Assembly (NCBI RefSeq): GCF_022570735.2 | Contig: NZ_JANCNS010000003.1 | Span: 1-64,000, forward strand | DNA length: 64,000 nt | Reading direction: 5' to 3' | Origin: Christiangramia oceanisediminis | GTDB taxonomy: Bacteria; Bacteroidota; Bacteroidia; Flavobacteriales; Flavobacteriaceae | In this document: piece after piece, positions 26,050 to 33,713 of the stretch | Position numbering within the stretch: position 1 is the stretch's first letter | Layout of the letters: each line of letters opens with the position of its first letter | The notes under the pieces: generated by a model | Told to the model about the DNA's origin: nothing | What the model saw: only the letters and a program-made list of their open reading frames with translations | Database searches by the model: none | Made by a program: the position numbers and the translations under genes

Positions 26050-26918
26050 TAGGAAAAGGACAATCCATATCTCGAACCCAGGCATCCATATCATATGGTT
26101 GGAACCAGGATAAGGAAGCTGAAGTCATTCTTAAACAACACCTGGCGGGTGATACGCCAGAGCAGATCACCGATGAATTTAAGATCATTCAATCTCAAAA
26201 TGACCGGTGCCTTAAAAATACCTTGAGCTTTGTGGTAAGTCCCACCATCAAAGATGGTAAGAATTTAAACCATCAAGATCTGGAAAAGATCGCTCAGCGT
26301 TTTATTAGGGAAATGGATCTTAAAAATCACCAGGCCATTGGGTTTGTTCATAAGGATAAAGAGCATACCCATATTCATATCTATGCAAATCGTATCAGCT
26401 TAAAAGGTGAAGTCTACAAAGACAGCTTTATAGGAAAACGAAGTCAGATAGCCGCAGATAATGTAGCTAAACAAATCGGACTTACACGCGTAAGAGAAGT
26501 TCAACATGAAAAGCTACAGGAATTAAAATGGCAGCGACTGGCCATTAAGCATATCCATAACAAAGTTCTAGAATCCAGGCCAAAATCCTTGGATGAGTAT
26601 ATCCAAAGAATGAATGCCCGAAACATTAAGGTCATTCCCAGTATCAATAAATCCAATCAGCTGCAGGGCTTCCGTTTCGAATATAAGGGCCTCAATTTAA
26701 AAGGGAGTGAAGTTCACCGGTCTATGAGTGGCAATAAATTGATCGCTGAAATTTCTCAGAACAATAGTTTCAGTAGACTCAAAGAAGCACCAAAAACTTT
26801 AAAGCTGGCAAATAATACCGTACAACTAAGTACGAATATGCTAACTAAGATCGCTAAAGACCTGGCAAAACAAGTGATCAAACGAGCAATTGACACCGGC
26901 ATGGGCATGGGTTACTAA
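26046..26918 (+). CDS. Relaxase / mobilization nuclease (MOBP-like)
   Basis: A 290-residue relaxase. Motif I is replaced by an N-terminal basic segment with a candidate Tyr at SYGWNQ. Motif III is clear: His107, His109 and His111 in KEHTHIHIYANR, which bind the metal for strand nicking. The protein is short, with no helicase or primase tail, as in mobilizable elements that use a helper's coupling protein. Overlap with mobC shows they are made together. The nick target is probably within or next to the cruciform at 25,678. Confidence 0.88.
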   Translation: MIGKGQSISRTQASISYGWNQDKEAEVILKQHLAGDTPEQITDEFKIIQSQNDRCLKNTLSFVVSPTIKDGKNLNHQDLEKIAQRFIREMDLKNHQAIGFVHKDKEHTHIHIYANRISLKGEVYKDSFIGKRSQIAADNVAKQIGLTRVREVQHEKLQELKWQRLAIKHIHNKVLESRPKSLDEYIQRMNARNIKVIPSINKSNQLQGFRFEYKGLNLKGSEVHRSMSGNKLIAEISQNNSFSRLKEAPKTLKLANNTVQLSTNMLTKIAKDLAKQVIKRAIDTGMGMGY

Positions 26919-26930
26919 ATCATAATAAGT

Positions 26931-27380
26931 ATGAAAAAGCTAGATGAGATCATGGAACTGATGGCCGATGAAATGGCCGATTTTAAAACATCGCTGGAAA
27001 AACTGGAAGCCTTATCTAAAGAGTTGAACGATATAAGCATCCCAATAAGCACAGCAGCTATTGAAGAAAACCTACAGCCTTTCCTTGTCAATCAGGCACA
27101 AGCCAATGAGCAAAAAAATGTATTACTCAGAGAAGTCAATATTCAGTTAAAGAAAGCCAGTCTGATCCCTAACCATATACTGGTACTATTTGGGATTGTT
27201 TTGGTTCTTCTATTATCCGGACTGGGATATTTTATCTATTCTGCTATTTCCGCCAAGGATGAAAAGTTTGAGGTTTATAAAATGATTGTAGAATCGAAAC
27301 TGGAATCCTACCAAAACTATTTTTCAGAAAACTCTAATATAAAAGAAGATTACTGCAATTGGCTGGAGCAATCCCATTAG
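26931..27380 (+). CDS. Coiled-coil membrane protein of the mobilisation operon
   Basis: A 149-residue protein with an acidic N-terminal coiled coil (MADEMADFKTSLEKLEALSKEL), one transmembrane helix (ILVLFGIVLVLLLSGLGYFIY, about 82-102) and a short C-terminal tail. It lies 12 bp after the relaxase gene. Small proteins of this shape often close Bacteroidota mob operons; a membrane docking role for the relaxosome is a guess. Confidence 0.7.
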   Translation: MKKLDEIMELMADEMADFKTSLEKLEALSKELNDISIPISTAAIEENLQPFLVNQAQANEQKNVLLREVNIQLKKASLIPNHILVLFGIVLVLLLSGLGYFIYSAISAKDEKFEVYKMIVESKLESYQNYFSENSNIKEDYCNWLEQSH

Positions 27381-27395
27381 TAAATATGCGCCCTA

Positions 27396-27443
27396 TGCTG
27401 TTTTTACTTAACGCTTAACTTCCCGTACACTATAAAAACAGCA
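27396..27443. repeat. Inverted repeat downstream of the mob operon
   Basis: TGCTGTTTTTA and TAAAAACAGCA are exact 11-bp complements, separated by 26 bases that contain CTTAAC twice. The flank to the right (27,441-27,488) is shared in degenerate form with 47,703-47,748 in the second element. No T run; the function is unknown. Confidence 0.5.
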
Positions 27444-27604
27444 CAGGAACCTCGCGCAAGGTTAGTTATGGGAGATATGGGGCTTAACCCAGAATTCCAT
27501 TTCAAAAACTATTTTTATACCTGAGGATTCAAAGGTTTTAAAAATTCATAGGATAGCCTTATTAAGCTTCAAAATTTCTATCTTAAGTTTCTCTAATAAT
27601 TTCA

Positions 27605-28192
27605 ATGGCAACTTATCCAAATTTTACACAGTATCTAATTGAAAAGTTCGATTTAAGCGAATCCAACGTTTATTTGATACATGAACTAATTAAGGAAAAG
27701 TATATTTCTTCTGAGGGTTTTCTATTGAAACCGGGTGAGATATGTAAACATACTTTTTTCGTGGAGAGTGGCCTGTTGCGTCTATATTCCCTTTCAGAAA
27801 ATGGGAAGGAACATATTATTCAATTTGCTGCTGAAAACTGGTTGTTGAGCGATCGAGATAGTGTATTTTTCAGAGAACCTTCCAAGTTTTATATTGAAGC
27901 TATTGAAAATTCTTTGCTGATTCCCCTGGATGAATATTTGATCAAGAAAATCGAAGAACTAAGCTCGAATTTCAGGAAAAACAATGAGATCTTACTACAC
28001 AACCATATCCGGCATTTGAATCAACGGATTAATCTCCTGCTGAGCGCTTCTGCCAAAATCCGATATTTGGAGTTCATTAAATTGTATCCAGATCTTCAAT
28101 TCCGTGTACCCCAGTGGATGGTGGCTTCCTATCTTGGAATAACTCCTGAAAGTTTAAGCAGGGTACGACGGGACCTTGCCAATAAAAGCTAA
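27605..28192 (+). CDS. Crp/Fnr family regulator (element 1)
   Basis: A 195-residue Crp/Fnr-type transcription factor: an N-terminal cNMP-binding-like beta roll (LKPGEICKHTFFVESGLLRL), a dimerisation helix around residues 125-150, and a C-terminal helix-turn-helix (MVASYLGITPESLSRVRRDL). I do not see the Cys cluster of oxygen-sensing Fnr or the cAMP residues, so the signal is unknown. The downstream GNAT-pirin operon has a candidate site centred near -41. A paralogue (47,998) holds the same place in the second element. Confidence 0.88.
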   Translation: MATYPNFTQYLIEKFDLSESNVYLIHELIKEKYISSEGFLLKPGEICKHTFFVESGLLRLYSLSENGKEHIIQFAAENWLLSDRDSVFFREPSKFYIEAIENSLLIPLDEYLIKKIEELSSNFRKNNEILLHNHIRHLNQRINLLLSASAKIRYLEFIKLYPDLQFRVPQWMVASYLGITPESLSRVRRDLANKS

Positions 28193-28201
28193 TTTTATTT
28201 C

Positions 28202-28244
28202 TTACCATAGATCAAGAGAGATTTATCCCTAGCTTCTAACTTTG
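28202..28244 (+). promoter_or_regulatory. Candidate Crp/Fnr-dependent promoter of the GNAT-pirin operon
   Basis: TTACCATAGATCAA (28,202-28,215), sharing the central ATAG and outer TTA/AA bases with the two operators in element 2, lies 35 bp before a -7 TAACTTTG (28,237-28,244). No -33 TTTG is seen at the right place, as expected for an activator-dependent promoter. The dyad is imperfect. Confidence 0.4.
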
Positions 28245-28262
28245 TTCTAAACTTTAGAAGTT

Positions 28263-28550
28263 ATGTCATATACACTACATCAGAATATCGAAAAAAACAA
28301 GTTTGAAGTCCTGGTGGAAAACCACGTTGCTTTTGTAACCTATAAGCTTCATAAAGACGAAATAAGCTTTATGCATACGGAGGTTCCTGAGGAATTAAGC
28401 GGAAAAGGAATCGGAAGCTTTTTGGCTAAAAATGTTCTGGAATATGCTAAGAAAAATCACCTAAAGGTTAAGCCTTATTGTCCATTCATTAAAGCATATA
28501 TCGATAAACACGAAGAGTATCAGGAGATCTCCATGTTTCATAAAAATTGA
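28263..28550 (+). CDS. GNAT-type N-acetyltransferase (YjdJ-like)
   Basis: A 95-residue short GCN5-related acetyltransferase. The acetyl-CoA loop is visible in ELSGKGIGSFLAKNVLEYAKK, and the C-terminal KPYCPFIKAYIDKHEEY is characteristic of the small YjdJ/PF14542 group. The substrate is unknown. It is first in the operon with the pirin gene (43-bp gap), under the candidate Crp/Fnr promoter. Confidence 0.82.
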   Translation: MSYTLHQNIEKNKFEVLVENHVAFVTYKLHKDEISFMHTEVPEELSGKGIGSFLAKNVLEYAKKNHLKVKPYCPFIKAYIDKHEEYQEISMFHKN

Positions 28551-28593
28551 ATTGAGATTTAAATAATCTCTCATTACACCAAAATTTAAAGCT

Positions 28594-29472
28594 ATGAGCA
28601 CAAAAAATATCGAATTAATTGCAAATCCACCTGCTCCTCATTTTGTAGGTGATGGGTTTAGAGTTCATAACTTTATTCCCAGTGGTTTTAGAATGGATAT
28701 GGAACGGATGAGTCCGTTTATTTTATTGGATTATAATTCTAAATTCCATTTTCCAGCATCCGATAAACCTAAAGGGGTTGGAGTCCACCCGCACCGAGGT
28801 TTTGAAACTGTCACGATTGCCTATAAGGGAAAGGTTGCCCATCATGACAGCAGTGGTGATGGCGGAGTGATAGGCGAAGGAGACGTACAGTGGATGACCG
28901 CTGCTTCAGGCGTTCTTCATAAAGAATATCATGAAGAAGAATTCAGCAAGAAAGGCGGTGATTTTCAAATGGTTCAGTTGTGGGTGAACCTTCCGGCAAA
29001 GGATAAGATGTCTCAGCCAAAATATCAGGCCATCTCGAAAGATAAGATGGGAATTTACAAAATGCCGGATGGAGGTGGTAACATTGAAGTTATTGCCGGA
29101 AATTATAAAGATGTCCAGGGACCTGCAAGCACTTTTACTCCCTTACATATGTCTAACGCCAGATTAAATAAAGGAGCAAAAGCTGAATATTCCTTTCCTG
29201 CGGAATACAATACGGGAGCCCTGGTAATTGAAGGCAGTATTAATGTTAATGGCCAGGAAGTTGCAAAAACCGATGATTTTGTTCTTTTTGAAAATGCCGG
29301 AGAGTCATTTACTATAGAAGCCATGGATAACGCTGTAGTTTTGATCATAAGCGGAGAGCCTATCAGAGAACCGATAGCAGCCCAGGGTCCCTTCGTGATG
29401 AATACCAAACAGGAAATTCTTCAGGCTATAAATGATTTCAATATGGGAAAATTCGGTTATCTTGAAGATTGA
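28594..29472 (+). CDS. Pirin family protein (first copy)
   Basis: A 292-residue bicupin. The metal site is formed by VHPHRGFETVTIAYKGKVAHHD (His residues, Glu) in the N-terminal cupin, as in pirin/YhhW proteins with quercetin dioxygenase-like activity. WMTAASGVLHKEYH and MVQLWVNLP are also family segments. The C-terminal cupin runs to about 270. It is probably a cytosolic metal-dependent enzyme acting on flavonoid or catechol-like compounds, by family. A strong hairpin terminator separates it from the second pirin gene. Confidence 0.9.
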   Translation: MSTKNIELIANPPAPHFVGDGFRVHNFIPSGFRMDMERMSPFILLDYNSKFHFPASDKPKGVGVHPHRGFETVTIAYKGKVAHHDSSGDGGVIGEGDVQWMTAASGVLHKEYHEEEFSKKGGDFQMVQLWVNLPAKDKMSQPKYQAISKDKMGIYKMPDGGGNIEVIAGNYKDVQGPASTFTPLHMSNARLNKGAKAEYSFPAEYNTGALVIEGSINVNGQEVAKTDDFVLFENAGESFTIEAMDNAVVLIISGEPIREPIAAQGPFVMNTKQEILQAINDFNMGKFGYLED

Positions 29473-29488
29473 TTAATAACACAAATAG

Positions 29489-29526
29489 ATTGATAAAGCC
29501 AGAATTTCCGTTCTGGCTTTATCAAT
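29489..29526. terminator. Terminator between the two pirin genes
   Basis: A perfect 16-bp stem (ATTGATAAAGCCAGAA / TTCTGGCTTTATCAAT) with a 6-base loop, 16 bp after the stop codon. It lacks a long T run but is very stable. Confidence 0.7.
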
Positions 29527-29552
29527 TAAGATTTCATCAATAACTTTATTAT

Positions 29553-30422
29553 ATGTCCAACATAAAAAACATCATCCCGGAAAGAGCTGCCGATATCGGG
29601 AATTTTCTTGTAGGAAGACTTTTGCCTTTTAGAGAAAAAAGGATGATAGGCCCTTTCGTTTTTATCGATCACATGGGTCCTATTCACCTTAAAATGGATG
29701 AAAACTTCGATGTTCCTCCACATCCACATGTAGGACTTTCCACCCTAACCTATCTTTTTGAAGGAAGCATTATGCACCGCGATAGTCTGGGCACCGAGGT
29801 TGAAATCAATCCGGGAGCTGTTAACTGGATGACTGCGGGTAAAGGAGTCGTACATTCAGAGCGAACACCACCAAAATTGCGTGATAAAGAAAAATCCCTA
29901 CATGGATTACAAATCTGGGTAGGCCTTCCGAAGGAATTGGAAAAAATGGAACCTTCTTTTAATCATATTGAAAAAGAAGATATCCCGACCTGGGAGGAAA
30001 ATGGTATAGAATATAAACTAATTGCTGGTGAATGCTTCAACAGAAAGTCACCCGTACCAGTACATAGTAAATTATTTCTGCTCGAACTGAAAAGCAAGGA
30101 GCGGAGAAAAGTGAATTTGAGCGATCACCTTTTTGGAGAGTCTGGTATTTATATTCTCGAAGGCACTATTATTACTGAAGATATTAGCTATGAACCCAAA
30201 CAAATATTAGTGGCAAAAGATCACAAACTCTGTGAATTTGAGATGGGTAAAGACACTACTATTTATATTTTCGGCGGGGAGCCTTTTGATGAAATGCGAC
30301 ACATTCACTGGAATTTCGTGGCTTCAGACAAGACTATTATTGAAAAAGCAAGGGAAGACTGGAAGAACCAGCGATTCCCTAAAGTTCCCGGCGAAACAGA
30401 ATTTGTTCCATTACCCAACTAA
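29553..30422 (+). CDS. Pirin family protein (second copy)
   Basis: A 289-residue bicupin of a different pirin subgroup from the first: VPPHPHVGLSTLTYLFEGS and MHRDSLGTEVEINPGAVNWMTAGKGVVHSER. The His residues of the metal site are kept, but the Glu of the HPHRGFETVT form is replaced, so activity may differ. It is 6 bp from the TMEM175 gene and therefore probably in one operon with it. Confidence 0.9.
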   Translation: MSNIKNIIPERAADIGNFLVGRLLPFREKRMIGPFVFIDHMGPIHLKMDENFDVPPHPHVGLSTLTYLFEGSIMHRDSLGTEVEINPGAVNWMTAGKGVVHSERTPPKLRDKEKSLHGLQIWVGLPKELEKMEPSFNHIEKEDIPTWEENGIEYKLIAGECFNRKSPVPVHSKLFLLELKSKERRKVNLSDHLFGESGIYILEGTIITEDISYEPKQILVAKDHKLCEFEMGKDTTIYIFGGEPFDEMRHIHWNFVASDKTIIEKAREDWKNQRFPKVPGETEFVPLPN

Positions 30423-30428
30423 AAGAAA

Positions 30429-31001
30429 ATGAAAACAGGAAGACTGGAAGCATTTAGTGATGGTGTGCTCGCGATCGTAATTACTATCATGGTCCTGGAG
30501 ATGAAGGCTCCGGAAGACACCAATTTAGCAGGCCTACTGGAAGTTGCCCCGGTTTTCCTGAGCTATTTACTGAGTTTTATTTACCTGGGCATTTACTGGA
30601 ATAATCATCACCACCTCTTACAGGTGACTCAAAAAGTGAATGGAAAGATTCTATGGGCGAATTTGCATCTTTTGTTTTGGTTGTCTTTAATTCCATTTGC
30701 AACAAGTTGGGCCGGAGAAAATTTTAAAACGAGTGAACCAATTGCCCTGTACGGTTTTATTTTGTTAATGTCGGCAATTGCCTACTGGCTGCTGGAGATG
30801 CAGCTAATTAAATTTCATGATGATAATTTCCCTTTAAAAAAGATTACCAGGCGAGGCACCAAAGAACATATTTCAATTATTGTTTATATCCTTTCCATAC
30901 CCCTGGCATTCTTTAATTCCTGGACTTCCATAGCCTGTTTTATTCTGGTCGCTATCATGTGGATCGTCCCTGATAGACGCCTGGAGGACTTTTCAAAGTA
31001 A
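30429..31001 (+). CDS. TMEM175/DUF1211 family membrane protein
   Basis: 190 residues with six hydrophobic segments. The hallmark RLEAFSDGVLAIVITIMVLEM lies at the first helix; bacterial TMEM175 proteins are potassium channels in which this FSDG motif lines the pore. The function here is inferred from family. It directly follows the second pirin gene. Confidence 0.85.
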   Translation: MKTGRLEAFSDGVLAIVITIMVLEMKAPEDTNLAGLLEVAPVFLSYLLSFIYLGIYWNNHHHLLQVTQKVNGKILWANLHLLFWLSLIPFATSWAGENFKTSEPIALYGFILLMSAIAYWLLEMQLIKFHDDNFPLKKITRRGTKEHISIIVYILSIPLAFFNSWTSIACFILVAIMWIVPDRRLEDFSK

Positions 31002-31020
31002 GAAGTGCTTCGGAAGATAG

Positions 31021-31386
31021 TTATATTTCCAAGATGGAGTCTCCTATATAAAGTAATTCAAAGATGATGGCCCAGTTTTTGGCAAAATGCATCGACTCCA
31101 GCATAATCGTATCCCTGTCTTTCAAGGCCCAAAATTTATGGATGGTGAAAGAAGCGATGATCAGGAACAGGCATAAAGCGGCAAGCCCGTAAAGCAAGAA
31201 GTACCCCGTAATTAAACTTAATCCGCCAAGACACAGCAGTATTCCGCTTAATTTCACCATTAGCCTGGAGGCTAACAGGCTTCTCTTTTCTGCATATTCC
31301 TCAATGACTTTTGAATTGTAAAAGTGATTTATACCATTCAGAAGAAAGAAAACACCCAGTAAGATCAGTAATATTTGCTTTATCAT
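31021..31386 (-). CDS. DoxX-like small membrane protein
   Basis: 121 residues with four predicted helices. The start IKQILLILLGVFFLLNGINHFYNS and the later HKFWALKD resemble DoxX/MauE-type membrane proteins, which are often tied to thiol or quinone redox chemistry. The similarity is by pattern only. It is convergent with the TMEM175 gene and lies 46 bp downstream of the lipoprotein gene on its strand. Confidence 0.55.
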   Translation of the reverse strand: MIKQILLILLGVFFLLNGINHFYNSKVIEEYAEKRSLLASRLMVKLSGILLCLGGLSLITGYFLLYGLAALCLFLIIASFTIHKFWALKDRDTIMLESMHFAKNWAIIFELLYIGDSILEI

Positions 31387-31432
31387 AGAATTTATTCTTA
31401 GAGCCGCTTACTTCTCAATAGTATATACTATT

Positions 31433-32467
31433 TTATAATTTAATCACATCAATAATCGCGATCATAGTAGAAAGATCCTCAGGGTTCGTTATTGGGGTAA
31501 TTTCAAAATCATTATTGCTATGATCATACTTAAAAAGATTATACCCCTCCTTCCCTATTAAAGAAACCATTTCGCCAGAGTGCAGATTAACAAATGTTTT
31601 ATGTGCAAAATGAATCCCGGAAATACGAGGAACAGTTTCCAATAGATCTAACTCCTCATTATCGATATCATAAATATATGGTTTTACTTCACCAGCATAG
31701 CCGGTGTTCACCTGGGGAGCAAAGCCTAGTAAGGTATTAGTTTCTGGTATTCTTCCCAGGTTTAATAACCCGGTATTTATACTCTCCTGGGACAACACTT
31801 TCAAGGTTTTTTCAGTTAGGTCTATTTCCAGAAGTTCGGCATCAACCAAATTAGAATTCTTTGAAGCGCTTACATATAATCGCTGGCCAATTAATTGAGA
31901 AGAAAAAACATTACGATATCCCAGGACATTCAAATCCAGATTCTCCAAGATGGTCATTTCGTAGGTATCCGGTTCTATTCTGGCAATTTTGATAGGTTTA
32001 TCAAGAGACGGAATATCAAATTCTTCTCTAATGATACCTACCAGATTTCCCTGACTCGCATCCCAGTCTAATGACATTAAACCTGGAACGTTTCCGAACT
32101 CTTCCGGAAATTCTAATTCCACCATCTGACTATTTCCGCTGGTACGATTACGAACAAATAATCGTTGCTGTGGTGGATCAAACCATGCTTCGAAGATATA
32201 GTTGTTTTTAGGAGAGGAGGTTACCGAATTGAAAACCGTATTAAACTCTAAATCCGAAATCCTTCCAGCATCTTCCACTTCTCCCGTTTGATCACCTATA
32301 GTAAACAATCTACCGTCATTTCGAAGGGCTACATACTGGTAATCATCCTGGACAATAGTTTCTCCTCGTTCCTCTTTCTCAGGAGTTGGATCAGAATCGC
32401 TAGAGCAGGAAAATAAAATAACACTGAAAATAAAGATGAGGGAAAACCTCCTTAAGTTAAAATTCAT
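31433..32467 (-). CDS. Lipoprotein of unknown function
   Basis: A 344-residue protein with a lipobox (FSVILFSCSSDSD) and then repeated beta-strand segments (YVALRNDGRLFTIG, NYIFEAWFDPPQQRLFVRN, LMSLDWDASQGNLVGI ...) that look like a seven-bladed propeller; the fold is inference. It would sit on a membrane facing the periplasm or outside. It is cargo of the element, divergent from the gene at 32,525. Confidence 0.65.
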   Translation of the reverse strand: MNFNLRRFSLIFIFSVILFSCSSDSDPTPEKEERGETIVQDDYQYVALRNDGRLFTIGDQTGEVEDAGRISDLEFNTVFNSVTSSPKNNYIFEAWFDPPQQRLFVRNRTSGNSQMVELEFPEEFGNVPGLMSLDWDASQGNLVGIIREEFDIPSLDKPIKIARIEPDTYEMTILENLDLNVLGYRNVFSSQLIGQRLYVSASKNSNLVDAELLEIDLTEKTLKVLSQESINTGLLNLGRIPETNTLLGFAPQVNTGYAGEVKPYIYDIDNEELDLLETVPRISGIHFAHKTFVNLHSGEMVSLIGKEGYNLFKYDHSNNDFEITPITNPEDLSTMIAIIDVIKL

Positions 32468-32524
32468 TGGGACTGGATTTGAAGGTGATGAAAGTAGTAA
32501 ATTTTATTATCTAATTCATAAGCT

Positions 32525-33646
32525 ATGCATCAAAAAATCATTCTTACCAGAGAGCGACTATATTCGCTGATTTGGGAACATCCCCTCACCTATTTTACTC
32601 AAAAATATATGGTTTCCTATAACAGTTTTAAACGAATTTGTGAGCGAAATGAGGTCCCCTTACCACCTAACGGTTACTGGTCGAAAAAGAAATACGGAAA
32701 GGAAGTGGAAATGCCAGAGCTTAATTCTTTAGATAAAGAATCTAAGATTACTTTATACCTCCGACCAGAAGGTGATCAACGAGATTTTGGAGATCTGACG
32801 GAAATGGATCAGAAAATATTGGAGATAGAGGCTGACCCTAAAACGAATTTCACTATTCCTGGTAAACTACCTGCTAAACTGGATCTCGTATTAAAAGAAA
32901 CCAAGAAATGGCTCCATGATGAAATTAGAGTTCCAGACAATCTGGATTACTATGACAGGTATCACCCGGGGCCAATTAGATGCTATGTATCCAAAAAACA
33001 ATTCAGTAGAAGTTTATTACTATTTCATGTCTTATTAAAAAACTTAAAAGTGCGGGGTCATGAAATGATTTTTGGAAGGTATAATTCCTTCGTGAAATTA
33101 TATGGAATTGAAATAGAGATCTGTATTTCGGAAAAGAATAAAAGAATTAAAGTTCCAGGAAGGTACGGGGATGAATATAAATCGGAACCTACTGGAATGT
33201 TGTCGATTCAAACAGGACAATATTATTACAGCAAAACCTGGAATGACGCTAAATATATAAAACTAGAAGATAAATTATCTGCAATAATTGCCTGGTTGGA
33301 GATCGAAGCTGAAGCAGAAAGGCTGCGGAAAATCGAAAGTAAGAAACGTGAAGAAGAACGATTAGAAAAGGAACGCCTGGAGCAGGAAAGACAAAAGTTG
33401 ATCGATTCAGAGCTAGAAATTTTTAAGGAACTTCATCGAAATTCGGAGTTGTGGCACGAGGCCAATAAACTAAGGAAATACCTGAAAGAATTCGAGAAAC
33501 ATATTGAAAGTACCGGTGAAATTACCCAGGAAAATATAGAGTTACTTGAATTTGGAAAAAGGAAAGCTGATTGGATGGATCCTTTCAAAAAGAGTGAAGA
33601 TGAACTTTTTTCAGATATAGATCCATTTAAACTTCTACTTAGATAA
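32525..33646 (+). CDS. Uncharacterised protein with GYWxKK N-terminal motif
   Basis: 373 residues. The N-terminal 50 residues, RERLYSLIWEHPLTYFTQKY ... PLPPNGYWSKKKYGK, match a recurring pattern (LYxxIWxxP...GYWxK...GK) that I have seen in unannotated bacterial proteins from variable regions; it may be a DNA-binding helix-turn-helix. A long charged coiled coil follows (about 258-300; EAERLRKIESKKREEERLEK). The function is unknown. Its 57-bp divergent spacing from the lipoprotein and its place beside the defence-like block make it a candidate accessory or defence gene. Confidence 0.6.
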   Translation: MHQKIILTRERLYSLIWEHPLTYFTQKYMVSYNSFKRICERNEVPLPPNGYWSKKKYGKEVEMPELNSLDKESKITLYLRPEGDQRDFGDLTEMDQKILEIEADPKTNFTIPGKLPAKLDLVLKETKKWLHDEIRVPDNLDYYDRYHPGPIRCYVSKKQFSRSLLLFHVLLKNLKVRGHEMIFGRYNSFVKLYGIEIEICISEKNKRIKVPGRYGDEYKSEPTGMLSIQTGQYYYSKTWNDAKYIKLEDKLSAIIAWLEIEAEAERLRKIESKKREEERLEKERLEQERQKLIDSELEIFKELHRNSELWHEANKLRKYLKEFEKHIESTGEITQENIELLEFGKRKADWMDPFKKSEDELFSDIDPFKLLLR

Positions 33647-33713
33647 AGTAATAATTCTAGGTGATTTATTTAAAGCTAATCTGTACTGAAAAGGCAATCG
33701 AACTGTAAATAAT

